Below, piece by piece: positions 58,125-64,000 of a stretch of DNA of 64,000 nt. Made by a program: the position numbers and the translations under genes. The stretch is from NCBI GenBank assembly GCA_963698395.1, contig CAVOQQ010000008.1, forward strand, positions 868,001-932,000, in the 5' to 3' direction. Under the pieces are notes generated by a model. It made no database searches. It was given only the letters and a program-made list of their open reading frames with translations, and was not told where the DNA came from. Numbering within the stretch: position 1 is the stretch's first letter; each line of letters starts with the position of its first letter. This DNA is from JBBQUN01 sp963698395. GTDB lineage: Bacteria > Actinomycetota > Acidimicrobiia > Acidimicrobiales > SZUA-35.

Positions 58125-58786
58125 GTCGGGTGGTCTACCCCGAGTGCGAAGCCAACGCCACGAATGGTGAGGACGCGCTCGGCGCCGATCTTCTTGCGCA
58201 GCGAGGCAATGTGGACGTCGAGGGTCTTGGTCGACCCCCACCAGTTCTCATCCCACACCCGTTGCATGATGTGCTCCCGCGTGACGACTGCGCCGGGGTC
58301 GGTGGCGAGACAGTCGAGGAGGTCGTATTCCTTCGGGGTGAGCGCGATGGGCTCGCCGGCGAGGAAGACCTGATGACTTCGACGGTCGATCCGGAGGTCA
58401 CCGAGCTCGACCGATTGGCCGGTGGCTTCGGCCTCGCCGCTCGAGCGGCGGAGGACGGCCCGAATGCGAGCGACGAGTTCGCGTGCACCGAATGGTTTCA
58501 CCACATAGTCGTCGGCGCCCAGTTCGAGCAGCGTGACTCGATCGATCTCGTCACCTCGAGCACTGACGACGATGATCGGCACTGCGGATCTCGACCGCAA
58601 CTCGCGACACACGACCTGTCCGTCGAGGTCGGGCAGACCGAGGTCGAGGAGCACGAGATCGACCGGACCGGCCTCGAGCGCCGCTCGCGCCGTGCCCGCC
58701 CACTCGACCTCGAACCCCTCACGACGCAAAGCCACCGAAAGTGGTTGGGCGATCGACGGGTCGTCTTCGACTACGAGAAGCTTCAC
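58121..58786 (-). CDS. OmpR/PhoB-family response regulator
   Basis: 221 residues from GTG 58786 (MKLLVVEDDPSI). Receiver domain with phosphoacceptor Asp48, the switch Lys97 in VVKPFG and a winged-helix DNA-binding domain from about 125 (DLRIDRRSHQVFLAGEPIALTPKEYDLL, TLDVHIASLRKKIG, RGVGFAL). An ATG at 58816 is the alternative start. It is the first gene of the two-component operon. Direct repeats that may be its own site lie upstream at 58826-58847. Confidence 0.92.
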   Translation of the reverse strand: MKLLVVEDDPSIAQPLSVALRREGFEVEWAGTARAALEAGPVDLVLLDLGLPDLDGQVVCRELRSRSAVPIIVVSARGDEIDRVTLLELGADDYVVKPFGARELVARIRAVLRRSSGEAEATGQSVELGDLRIDRRSHQVFLAGEPIALTPKEYDLLDCLATDPGAVVTREHIMQRVWDENWWGSTKTLDVHIASLRKKIGAERVLTIRGVGFALGVDHPT

Positions 58787-58825
58787 CGATCCAGGTTTGC
58801 AGCTGTGGGTCCTCATCGAGGGGTT

Positions 58826-58847
58826 CTTTGCCAAGTTCTTGCCAAGT
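58826..58847. promoter_or_regulatory. 11-bp direct repeats, candidate response-regulator site
   Basis: CTTTGCCAAGT (58826-58836) is followed directly by TCTTGCCAAGT (58837-58847), 9 of 11 bases the same with TTGCCAAGT in both. Head-to-tail repeats one DNA turn apart are the usual form of OmpR/PhoB-family sites. They lie in the divergent gap between the regulator and the secreted acidic protein, so both could be controlled. Confidence 0.5.
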
Positions 58848-58928
58848 GCTGCCGTCGTGCGTCGCCGTCGGATCGTAGGATCATCGGTGGCACCGGGCCA
58901 GATGGGACCGTGGGCCACGAGGAGTCAG

Positions 58929-59345
58929 GTGCAGCTCAAGACCACGCTGGTGACCATCGCATCGTTGCTCGGCCTCCTCGTGCTCGTCGGCAGTGCCGTG
59001 GGTGTCAACCTCGGCATCCTGCAGTCGGCCGATCGCAGCCCCGTCGGTCACCTCACCATCGCCGACCTCGCGCCGGTACCCGATGCGGCGGACGCGACGA
59101 CCGCCACGACCGCTTCCTCGGCATCGACCCCGGCCACATCGACCCCGGCCACATCGACCCCGGCCACATCGACGACGAGCCAGCGCCCGCTCGAGCCGTC
59201 AGAACGCACTGACGACGAACGCACTGACGACGAACGCACTGACGACGAACGCACTGACGACGAACGCACTGACGACGAACGCACTGACGACGAACGCACT
59301 GACGACGAGCACGACGACGACGAGCACGAGTACGACGACGATTGA
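58929..59345 (+). CDS. Secreted or membrane-anchored acidic-repeat protein
   Basis: 138 residues from GTG 58929 (AGGAG 4 bases upstream; ATG 58902 also possible). A hydrophobic segment at about 4-27 exports or anchors it. Then a short domain (SPVGHLTIADLAPVP), a Thr/Ser/Ala/Pro-rich linker with three TPATS units from a 15-bp repeat, and a tail of seven RTDDE-type pentapeptides that ends in a run of Asp, Glu and His (HDDDEHEYDDD). The tail is strongly acidic and could bind Ca2+, Mg2+ or other cations. Divergent from a two-component system. No family recognised. Confidence 0.65.
   Translation: MQLKTTLVTIASLLGLLVLVGSAVGVNLGILQSADRSPVGHLTIADLAPVPDAADATTATTASSASTPATSTPATSTPATSTTSQRPLEPSERTDDERTDDERTDDERTDDERTDDERTDDERTDDEHDDDEHEYDDD
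59126..59170. repeat. 3 x 15-bp in-frame repeat (TPATS linker)
   Basis: Perfect units 59126-59140, 59141-59155 and 59156-59170, GACCCCGGCCACATC. In frame they code for the Thr-Pro-Ala-Thr-Ser linker of the acidic-repeat protein. Confidence 0.9.
59202..59306. repeat. 7 x 15-bp in-frame repeat (RTDDE tail)
   Basis: Seven identical units of GAACGCACTGACGAC, the first at 59202-59216 and the last at 59292-59306. In frame they give the repeated Glu-Arg-Thr-Asp-Asp tail. No spacers are present, so this is a minisatellite and not a CRISPR. Confidence 0.95.
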
Positions 59346-59398
59346 GTCGTTGCGCTCGTCCCTGATCGCCAATCAACGAGAGAAAGCACCCGCCCAAC

Positions 59399-59890
59399 GT
59401 GGAAATCGACGAGATCTTTGGACTGCCCGCCCACCCGCTGCTGGTTCACGCCGCGGTGGTGCTCGTGCCCCTGGCCGCGCTCGGGCTGCTTGCGGTCGCC
59501 CTGCGATCGTCGTGGCGCCGAACCTTCGGACCACTCCTGGTCGTGATGGCGTTCGGCGCCCTCGTGTCGACCGGGCTGGCGCAGGGTTCAGGCGAACAGC
59601 TCGAACGCCGCGTCGAAGAGACGAAGCTGGTCGAAGCACACACCGACGAGGGCGAACGCGTGCTGCCGTGGGCGGTTGCGGTGTTCGTGCTCGCCGTCGG
59701 CGCCGTTGCGGCTGGTCCGCTGGCGAAACGTGTTCCGGCTCTCGAGTCCCGGGCCTTCGGCGTTGGGTTGGTCGCGCTCAGCGTCGTGGCGTCGGCGGGA
59801 GCCGTCTTCACCGTGGTCGAGGTGGGCCACAGTGGGGCGAAGGCAGCATGGGATGACCTCCCCGCCGCCTCCGCCGAGTACGACGATTGA
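59399..59890 (+). CDS. DUF2231-like membrane protein
   Basis: 163 residues, four hydrophobic segments (about 15-35, 42-62, 88-108 and 118-138). The start EIFGLPAHPLLVHAAVVLVPLAALG has the GxPxHP...VH pattern of DUF2231 membrane proteins. Between helix two and three lies a charged stretch (EQLERRVEETKLVEAHTDEGERVLP) with His. Function of the family is unknown; heme or metal binding by the histidines has been suggested by the pattern only. GTG start with GAGAGAAAG about 12 bases upstream. It follows the acidic protein by 53 bases on the same strand. Confidence 0.7.
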   Translation: MEIDEIFGLPAHPLLVHAAVVLVPLAALGLLAVALRSSWRRTFGPLLVVMAFGALVSTGLAQGSGEQLERRVEETKLVEAHTDEGERVLPWAVAVFVLAVGAVAAGPLAKRVPALESRAFGVGLVALSVVASAGAVFTVVEVGHSGAKAAWDDLPAASAEYDD

Positions 59891-59899
59891 TCGATCGGT

Positions 59900-60061
59900 T
59901 CAGCCGCCGAGGACCTTGCGGAGCCATTTCGGGCCTCCCGACCCGGAGGCGCACTGGCATCGGTCGTCTGGAGCGACGTCGCCGAGGACCTGTTCGACAT
60001 GGGCGCCGCATCCGGCCCAGGATGGCTTCTTGCAGTTGTTGCACGTGGTTCGTCTACACAT
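59900..60061 (-). CDS. Small Cys-rich zinc-binding-like protein
   Basis: 53 residues. Cys2, Cys7, Cys10, Cys18, Cys35 and Cys37 with His21 in MCRRTTCNNCKKPSWAGCG...CQC. The pattern fits a zinc ribbon or knuckle; I recall similar short MCRRTTC proteins in Actinobacteria, with no known function. ATG 60061 chosen over 60085, since homology-like content begins there. The tail is basic (KWLRKVLGG). It faces the enoyl-CoA hydratase gene. Confidence 0.65.
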   Translation of the reverse strand: MCRRTTCNNCKKPSWAGCGAHVEQVLGDVAPDDRCQCASGSGGPKWLRKVLGG

Positions 60062-60122
60062 GCGGGACAGCATAGCCGAGAACATCCGAATGTCCGTACA
60101 TTAAAGATCAAGAAGGTTCCCC

Positions 60123-60965
60123 GTGTCCTCCACACCCGTTTCCCGTTCGTCTGCCTCCGGCGCTGCGCCGGCCCCCGGTGCGCCCGTCGTCGAGCCGCCG
60201 GCGTTGACCACCGTCGTGGTCGAGGTCGACGGGCCCATCGGTCGCCTGACCCTCGACGTTCCCGAGAAGCTCAACCCGCTCGGCTGGCGAACGCTCGACG
60301 AGATCGCGATCGCCGCCCGCTGGTTCGACCGCCAGCCGCAGGTGAAGGTCGTGATCGTGAGCGGTGCCGGCCGTGCGTTCTCCGCCGGTGCCGACCTCTC
60401 CACGTTCTCGAGCAAGATGGAGGTCTCCACCAGGGAAGCGGCCGACTACGGCCGCAAGATGGCCGAAGCGCTCGAAGCCATGCAGGCCCTGGCGATCGCT
60501 TCGATCCAGGGATGGTGTGTCGGCGGTGGCCTCGTGCTGGCGGCCGCCTGTGATCTGCGGATCGCGGCGGAATCCGCTCGGTTCTCGATCCCCGAGGTCG
60601 ATCTGGGGATCCCGCTCGCCTGGGGTGGCATCCCTCGGCTCGTGCGTGAGATCGGACCGGCGCTCACCAAGGAGCTGGTGTTGACCTGCCGGCCGTTCGA
60701 TCCGGTCGAAGCGAAGGCGGCGGGCTTCCTCAATCGAGTCGTTGCCGACGATCAGCTCGACGACGAAGTCGAAGCGATGGCCGCACTGTTGGCTGCGAAG
60801 GCCTCACACGCCCTGTTCAGCACCAAACGCCACGTCAATGCGGTCACCGACCAGATGGTGGGCACCATGCGCAGCTGGTCCGACGCCGATGGCCTCGTGA
60901 CCGCCTTCGGCGACGACGAGTGCGCCGATGCCCGTCGGGCCTATCTCGCGGCTCGCAAGCGCTGA
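60123..60965 (+). CDS. Enoyl-CoA hydratase/isomerase family protein
   Basis: 280 residues. Crotonase fold with oxyanion loops GRAFSAGADLSTF and GWCVGGGLVLAAACDLR. In the active-site helix, VDLGIPLAWGGIPRL lacks one usual catalytic Glu, so isomerase or other activity is possible. The N-terminal 25 residues are Ser/Ala/Pro-rich and probably disordered. GTG start; the frame could also begin later. The alkylsulfatase gene follows after 41 bases. Confidence 0.85.
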   Translation: MSSTPVSRSSASGAAPAPGAPVVEPPALTTVVVEVDGPIGRLTLDVPEKLNPLGWRTLDEIAIAARWFDRQPQVKVVIVSGAGRAFSAGADLSTFSSKMEVSTREAADYGRKMAEALEAMQALAIASIQGWCVGGGLVLAAACDLRIAAESARFSIPEVDLGIPLAWGGIPRLVREIGPALTKELVLTCRPFDPVEAKAAGFLNRVVADDQLDDEVEAMAALLAAKASHALFSTKRHVNAVTDQMVGTMRSWSDADGLVTAFGDDECADARRAYLAARKR

Positions 60966-61006
60966 ACTGTTCGACAAGCGACGCCGGTCACGCCAGACTC
61001 GCTGGC

Positions 61007-62959
61007 GTGACTCAAGCATCTTCGACTCCCCAGTACAGCCGCACGCAACCGAAGCCGCCGACCGCAGCCACCACCGCCGTGTTGGCCGAAGCGTCGGCCA
61101 CGCTCGACCTCGACCCGATCGACGACGAGCTCGCAGTTCGCGGCCTACTCGCCCAGATCGAGGACGGCATCATCGAGGTGGAGGGATCGTCGGGCAAGGC
61201 GCAGACGGTCTGGGACACCAGTCGGCACGACTTCATCCGAGAGGCCACCGAAACCCCCGACAGCGTGCATCCGAGCCTGTGGCGTCAAGCCCAGCGCAAT
61301 GCCCCGCACGGCCTGTTCGAGGTGGCGCCCGGGCTGTGGCAGGCCCGCGGCTACGACATCTCCAACATCAGCTTCATCCAGGGCGACACCGGCTGGTTGA
61401 TCATCGATCCACTCACCACCGAGTCGACGGCTCGGGCCTGTCTGCAGCTCGCCAACGACACGTTGGGGGAGCGGCCGGTCCGGGCGGTGATCTACACCCA
61501 CAGCCACGCCGACCACTTCGGCGGCGTGCTCGGTGTCACCTCCGCCGAAGACGTGGCCAACGGGGCCGTTCGTATCATCGCACCCGAGCACTTCCTGCGA
61601 GAAGCCGTGTTCGAGAACGTCGTCGCCGGCCCCGCGATGGCGCGGCGGGCCACCTACCAGTTCGGGCCCTCGCTGCCAGCCGGCCCTCGCCAACACGTCG
61701 ACTCCGGGCTCGGCAAGGCGATCCCTGCCGCTGCCGCAGGTCTGCTGGCGCCGACCGAAGAGATCACCGAGACCGGCCAGGAACTCGTGGTCGATGGCAT
61801 CCGGATCATCTTCCAGAACACACCCGAGGCCGAGGCACCGGCCGAGATGAACTTCTTCTTCCCCGACAAGGGCTGGCTCTGCATGGCGGAGAACTGCTCA
61901 CACAACATGCACAATCTGGTCCCGTTGCGGGGCGCGCAGGTCCGTGATTCCCTTGCTTGGTCGAAGTACATCAACGAGGCCATCGAGTTGTTCGGCGCCG
62001 ACACCAACCTCATGTTCGCCAGTCACCACTGGCCACGTTGGGGTGCCACCGACACCGATGGCTTCCTCCGCAAGCAGCGAGACCTCTATCGGTGGATCCA
62101 CGATCAGACCATGCGGCGGGCGAACCGAGGGATGACGCCACTCGAGATCGCCGAGGAATTGGCACTGCCGGGTGTCTTCCTCGCCCAGGGGCACACTCGT
62201 GGCTATTACGGATCGCTGGTGCACAACGTCAAGGCGGTGTACCAGCGCTACCTGAGCTGGTACGACGGCAACCCCACCCATCTGTGGCAGCATCCACCCA
62301 CCGAGGTCGGGAGGCGCTACGTCGCTCTGGCGGGCGGCGCCGATGCCTTGCTGGCCCACGCTCGGCAGGCGTTCGACGAGGGTGACTACCGATGGGTCGT
62401 CGAGCTCGTCAACCACCTCGTCTTCGCCGATCCGACCAATGCCGAAGCGAGGGAACTCCAGGCCGACGCGTTCGAGCAACTCGGCTACCAATCGGAGTCG
62501 GCAACATGGCGGAACGCCTATCTGACCGGAGCCCAGGAGCTGCGCCAGGGTCCGCCATCGTCGCGCCCGATGATGCGGCGAGGGCTGGTCGAGGCATTGA
62601 CGGTCGATCTGATGTTCGACGCCATCGCGATCCGACTCCAGGACGAACTCGTCGACGGTGAGCAGGTCGAGATCAACTGGACCTTCCGCGACGGTGGCCC
62701 GGGTGGCGCCGAGCAGGAGTGGGTGCTCGGACTCGAGAACCGGGCGCTTCACTACGCCGGCGGACGCCACAGCCCTGACGCATCGGTCACCGTGACCACC
62801 ACCAAGGCCGTGATGGCCGGGATCATGGGTGGCGAAACGGCGTTCGTCGACGCCATCGCCTCCGGCGAGGTCGCGATCGATGGCGATCCGGCGGCGCTGC
62901 TCCTGGTGTTCGGCAACCTCGAGGTCTTCCAATCCGGCTTCGCGATCGTCGAGCCCTGA
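61007..62959 (+). CDS. Linear primary-alkylsulfatase (SdsA1-like)
   Basis: 650 residues. N-terminal metallo-beta-lactamase domain with zinc motif THSHADHFGG (165-170) and the later GWLCMAENCSHNMHNL and FASHHWPRWG histidines; then a helical dimerisation part (GYYGSLVHNVKAVYQRYLSWYDG) and a C-terminal SCP2-like domain from about 525 (IRLQDELVDGEQVEINWTF). This three-part order is that of SdsA1/BDS1. It cleaves alkyl sulfates to alcohol and sulfate. No signal peptide seen, unlike exported SdsA1, so it may act in the cytosol. GTG start at 61007. Confidence 0.9.
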   Translation: MTQASSTPQYSRTQPKPPTAATTAVLAEASATLDLDPIDDELAVRGLLAQIEDGIIEVEGSSGKAQTVWDTSRHDFIREATETPDSVHPSLWRQAQRNAPHGLFEVAPGLWQARGYDISNISFIQGDTGWLIIDPLTTESTARACLQLANDTLGERPVRAVIYTHSHADHFGGVLGVTSAEDVANGAVRIIAPEHFLREAVFENVVAGPAMARRATYQFGPSLPAGPRQHVDSGLGKAIPAAAAGLLAPTEEITETGQELVVDGIRIIFQNTPEAEAPAEMNFFFPDKGWLCMAENCSHNMHNLVPLRGAQVRDSLAWSKYINEAIELFGADTNLMFASHHWPRWGATDTDGFLRKQRDLYRWIHDQTMRRANRGMTPLEIAEELALPGVFLAQGHTRGYYGSLVHNVKAVYQRYLSWYDGNPTHLWQHPPTEVGRRYVALAGGADALLAHARQAFDEGDYRWVVELVNHLVFADPTNAEARELQADAFEQLGYQSESATWRNAYLTGAQELRQGPPSSRPMMRRGLVEALTVDLMFDAIAIRLQDELVDGEQVEINWTFRDGGPGGAEQEWVLGLENRALHYAGGRHSPDASVTVTTTKAVMAGIMGGETAFVDAIASGEVAIDGDPAALLLVFGNLEVFQSGFAIVEP

Positions 62960-62982
62960 CGCCGCCGCTTGTTAGGGGTCCT

Positions 62983-62997
62983 TGACAGAGCTTGTCA
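62983..62997. promoter_or_regulatory. Inverted repeat overlapping a -35-like box before feoAB
   Basis: TGACA (62983-62987), five bases, TGTCA (62993-62997) is a perfect 15-bp dyad. It overlaps TTGACA (62982-62987), a consensus -35; TATGGC at 63007-63012 is a weak -10 with a 19-base spacer. Location 31-45 bases before the feoA start suggests an operator for a metal-responsive repressor. It does not match the standard IdeR/DtxR box. The regulator is unknown. Confidence 0.45.
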
Positions 62998-63027
62998 GGT
63001 GGCGGGTATGGCAGTATCATCCCCGAC

Positions 63028-63279
63028 GTGCTGGCCAAGAGCATCCCCCTCTGCGATCTGCCCCTCGGCGTGGCAGCCCATGTGCAATCGGTGGTGGCAC
63101 CCCCCGCCATGCAGCGGCGCCTCGCCGAACTCGGGATCCGCTCGGGTGTTGCCCTGTCCTGCACGCAACGTTGTGCGGGCGGCGGACGGATCGTGTCGAT
63201 CGGGCACGCCCGGCTGGCGCTCGATCGGGCGGCTCTGCAGGCGGTCGTGGTCGACCTCACCCCCGGAACCGGCGTCTGA
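63028..63279 (+). CDS. feoA: FeoA-type ferrous iron transport protein
   Basis: 83 residues from GTG 63028. The SH3-like FeoA fold is shown by SIPLCDLPLGVAAHV, RRLAELGIRSGVALSC and HARLALDRAALQAVVVD. FeoA assists FeoB in Fe2+ uptake. Start chosen to leave the promoter dyad outside the gene; 62992 (ATG by the long frame) would place the dyad in coding. The stop overlaps the feoB start as TGATG. Confidence 0.85.
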   Translation: MLAKSIPLCDLPLGVAAHVQSVVAPPAMQRRLAELGIRSGVALSCTQRCAGGGRIVSIGHARLALDRAALQAVVVDLTPGTGV

Positions 63280-64000
63280 TGGCGGTCGTTCCCGGGCTCG
63301 GCGCCGCGTGTCATCAGGTGGGTGATGGACCGCTCGTCGATGGCACGGCCGTCGTCGCCCTCGTCGGCAATCCCAATGTCGGCAAGTCCAGTGTCTTCAA
63401 CGGTCTCACCGGGGCGAAGCGCTCCATCGGCAATTGGCCCGGTACGACCGTCGAGGTCGGCCGGGCCACACTGGAACGCAACGGTCGCCTGGTCTCCCTG
63501 CTCGACTTGCCCGGTGCGTACAGCCTCGATGCTGCGTCACCCGACGAGGAGCTGACACGCGACCTCGTGGTCGGTCGGAACCCCGACGAGCTTCCCGACC
63601 TGGTCGTCGTGGTGGTCGACGCACCGAACCTCAGCCGGAGCCTCTACCTGTTGTCGCAACTGCGCGAGCAGCCGGTTCGTGTCGTGGTGGCTCTCTCCAT
63701 GGTCGACCTCGCCGATCGGGCGGGCATTCTCGTCGATCAGGGTGCCCTGGCCGAAGCCACCGGTGTCACCGTCGTGCCGGTCGATGCCCGCCGCCGACGC
63801 GGGCTCGACCTCCTGACCGACGCCATCTTCGACGAGCTGGAACGACCCGTTCCCGAGCCGCGGATCGGTCACGGCACCGGCTCCACCGATCTGGACCGGC
63901 TCGACGAACGATTCGCCTGGGTGGCCGGTGTGCTCGCCGCGACCTCCGAAGCCGGCGCAACGGCGTCGACCAGCGCAACGGAACGGATCGATCGAGTCGC
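63279..64000 (+). CDS. feoB: FeoB-type ferrous iron transporter, 3' end cut by window edge
   Basis: The first 240 residues. G1 GNPNVGKSSVFNGLTG (about 34-49), G2 IGNWPGTTVE and G3 DLPGAYSLD are standard for FeoB G domains. The G4 motif, normally NMxD, reads SMVD (ALSMVDLAD), which could change GTP specificity or binding. After the G domain, the GDI-like helical part and the membrane domain lie beyond the window. Overlaps feoA by one base, so the pair is one operon that takes up Fe2+. Confidence 0.9.
   Translation, partial: MAVVPGLGAACHQVGDGPLVDGTAVVALVGNPNVGKSSVFNGLTGAKRSIGNWPGTTVEVGRATLERNGRLVSLLDLPGAYSLDAASPDEELTRDLVVGRNPDELPDLVVVVVDAPNLSRSLYLLSQLREQPVRVVVALSMVDLADRAGILVDQGALAEATGVTVVPVDARRRRGLDLLTDAIFDELERPVPEPRIGHGTGSTDLDRLDERFAWVAGVLAATSEAGATASTSATERIDRV

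Noticed and set aside
59202..59306. CRISPR array
   Set aside because: Seven identical 15-bp units follow one another with no spacers and lie in frame inside a coding region.

Overview
This window is GC-rich throughout and tightly packed. It uses many GTG and a few TTG starts, and many neighbouring genes overlap by 4 bases (ATGA, GTGA). A mycothiol-nitroreductase-like DsbA protein, a septum-formation-domain protein, a monomeric NADP isocitrate dehydrogenase and a possible GlnR site upstream of an ammonium transporter all suggest an actinobacterium. Gene content resembles free-living Acidimicrobiia (Ilumatobacter-like), but that placement is inference. No rRNA, tRNA, CRISPR array, insertion sequence or phage gene was seen, and no gene-free stretch exceeds 300 bases.

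Layout. 0-0.5 kb: 3' end of an EcfT-type transporter gene. 0.5-10.2 kb (minus): one catabolic run with SMP-30 lactonase, TetR, Baeyer-Villiger-type monooxygenase, DUF937 protein, nitroreductase, a three-subunit molybdenum hydroxylase and a metallo-beta-lactamase-fold hydrolase. 10.2-17.0 kb (plus, divergent): biotin-dependent acyl-CoA carboxylase, AtuA-family protein and nitronate monooxygenase. 17.0-20.8 kb (minus): ABC-2 exporter operon with a methyltransferase-like protein and a flavin-binding split-barrel protein. 20.9-25.7 kb (minus): secreted protein, enoyl-CoA hydratase, molybdate-type ModC and ModB, TetR, DsbA-like protein. 25.9-30.8 kb: flippase-like membrane protein, DUF427 protein, a damaged unknown gene, a Rieske/glutamate-synthase fusion and a divergent PLP decarboxylase. 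30.8-36.7 kb: lipoprotein, a short arginine succinyltransferase operon (astA, astB, astE) and a second monooxygenase. 36.7-45.5 kb: divergent carbohydrate cluster (GH3, 2-hydroxyacid dehydrogenase, sugar isomerase | DUF2264, DHDPS-like, old yellow enzyme). 45.7-48.5 kb: ammonium transporter and serine dehydratase. 48.7-54.4 kb: secreted DUF4214/phosphodiester-glycosidase protein, AhpD-like, AcuI-like, TesB, PanB and two unknowns. 54.4-60.1 kb: isocitrate dehydrogenase, a two-component system, a secreted acidic-repeat protein, a DUF2231-like membrane protein and a small Cys-rich protein. 60.1-64 kb: enoyl-CoA hydratase, alkylsulfatase, feoA and the start of feoB.

Two sequence-level patterns cut across the genes. 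First, ten short perfect or near-perfect tandem repeats (unit 14-18 bp, 3-7 copies) are scattered from 24.2 to 59.3 kb. Several sit exactly on gene ends, so that the stop codon (three genes) or the start codon (modB) is itself repeated; others add in-frame pentapeptides. Second, nine single-base frame disruptions interrupt otherwise intact genes, six of them inside the carbohydrate cluster. Several fall in short homopolymers, which suggests sequencing or assembly error, but gene decay is not excluded.

Functionally, 0.5-17 kb looks like a pathway for a cyclic or terpenoid-like carbon source: ring hydroxylation, ketone-to-lactone oxidation, lactone hydrolysis, then CoA carboxylation. The substrate is unknown.
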